Source of the DNA: Marthasterias glacialis
Taxonomy: Eukaryota; Echinodermata; Asteroidea; Forcipulatida; Asteriidae
NCBI GenBank assembly: GCA_911728455.2
Contig: OU452239.1
Coordinates: forward strand, 3,485,884-3,549,883
DNA length: 64,000 nt
Direction of reading: 5' to 3'
Translations under genes and position numbers: made by a program
The notes under the pieces: generated by a model
The model's input: the letters and a program-made list of their open reading frames with translations, nothing else
Database searches by the model: none
Told to the model about the DNA's origin: nothing
Part shown: piece after piece, positions 63,480 through 64,000 of the stretch
How the letters are laid out: every line of letters begins with the position of its first letter
Numbering within the stretch: position 1 is the stretch's first letter

Positions 63480-63903
63480 CGCGTCACGTGACCACTTTTG
63501 GGTATAAAATGTAAACACACACGACATCCTCCATATAGGAAAGGGTGGTACGGTACATTATGATTACTGCATTTTAGTTTATTTGATCGAGGCTTTTCTT
63601 GCGGGTGGCTACATAATAGTCGTCCGACGCCAATAGTGCATGGCTAAAAAAAACGTCTTTTTAGTAGAATTCTGTTAAATTATGAAACAGAGATGTGATT
63701 TAAATAAATGCTACAACATACTAGTTTAAATAAAGGGGCTGATTAACTAATTTATCACTTAACAAAAGTAAAATCGACTGTTTTCAAACTCACTCTGTGT
63801 CACGGCCTATCTCTTTACACGTATTTTGCCATCAGCTGTACGGCGTTATACCCAATAGGGGGGTCACGTGACCAAATGTCAACATTGTCACACAATCGGT
63901 CTA
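63480..63903 (-). mobile_element. MITE family C copy 3, partial and diverged
   Basis: Right end CACAATCGGTCTA; reading on the minus strand gives TAGACCGATTGTGTGAC and then a shortened version of the 10913 body, including the GTACCGTACC and TCGATCAAATAAAC motifs. The other terminal repeat is not recognisable. Confidence 0.65.
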
Positions 63904-64000
63904 TTAAATGCCTTTTATTTCATCTATTGAAAAGCCAGTCATTAGGCGATTTTTCAGCAATTCTGTTGAGTCTCTGTCGTAATGTTTACAATTCTTTGAA

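Larger units (their letters stand above)
62965..63986. repeat. Large inverted repeat enclosing two MITEs
   Basis: Left arm 62965-63053 (CGACAAAGACTCAACAGAAT ... GATGAAATAAAAGGCATT) is the reverse complement of 63905-63986 (AATGCCTTTTATTTCATC ... ATTCTGTTGAGTCTCTGTCG). Between the arms lie the 63056-63355 MITE and the partial family C element. It may be one composite element or two opposed copies of one repeat. Confidence 0.68.

Overview
The window is nuclear DNA of an intron-rich animal, most likely an invertebrate deuterostome such as a sea star or other echinoderm. The evidence is one long gene with 44 GT-AG introns visible, AT-rich non-coding DNA, and very many tRNA-derived SINEs, MITEs and inverted repeats, plus a DIRS-type retrotransposon. 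The echinoderm call rests on the look of the repeats and is an inference; no bacterial, organellar or viral genome organisation is visible.

Region 1 (1-42,700): most of the gene for the catalytic subunit of DNA polymerase epsilon (POLE), plus strand. I could place 45 consecutive coding exons (6,392 coding bases, 2,129 complete codons before TAG at 41,671), all joined in phase. About the first 150 residues lie upstream of the window. Exonuclease motifs, polymerase motifs A and C, the four cysteines of the core Fe-S site and both C-terminal cysteine pairs of CysA and CysB are intact. The introns are packed with transposon remains: at least four families sharing TAGACC/GGTCTA ends, TTAACCAG-ended elements, GATTTCACAAAG-ended elements, hAT-like MITEs, tRNA-headed SINEs in both orientations, and an 87-bp minisatellite in intron 13. 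The 3' UTR itself contains a MITE.

Region 2 (44,600-46,800): a second plus-strand gene with one long coding exon (512 aa) behind a predicted 5' UTR intron. I do not recognise the protein. It is basic, low-complexity in the middle, and carries an RVSF motif that fits a PP1 docking site.

Region 3 (46,800-57,300): intergenic. It holds an inverted-repeat element made of near-palindromic GACGCCAATATTGGCGTC units, a foldback element, a tRNA-like SINE head, a TTAA-flanked piggyBac-like non-autonomous element, a hAT-like element, two degenerate tandem arrays, and a 1-kb TAGACC element with its own nested insertion. Two or three short exon-like segments may be 5' ends of genes whose remainder I cannot see.

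Region 4 (57,300-61,950): a decayed DIRS-superfamily retrotransposon, plus strand: gag-like region, reverse transcriptase, RNase H, a methyltransferase-like segment, tyrosine recombinase, then an inverted-repeat 3' end. Frameshifts break it, so it is probably not autonomous.

Region 5 (61,950-64,000): intergenic, ending in a nest of inverted repeats. The genes do not form a functional cluster: POLE acts in leading-strand replication, while most of the remaining sequence is mobile-element history.
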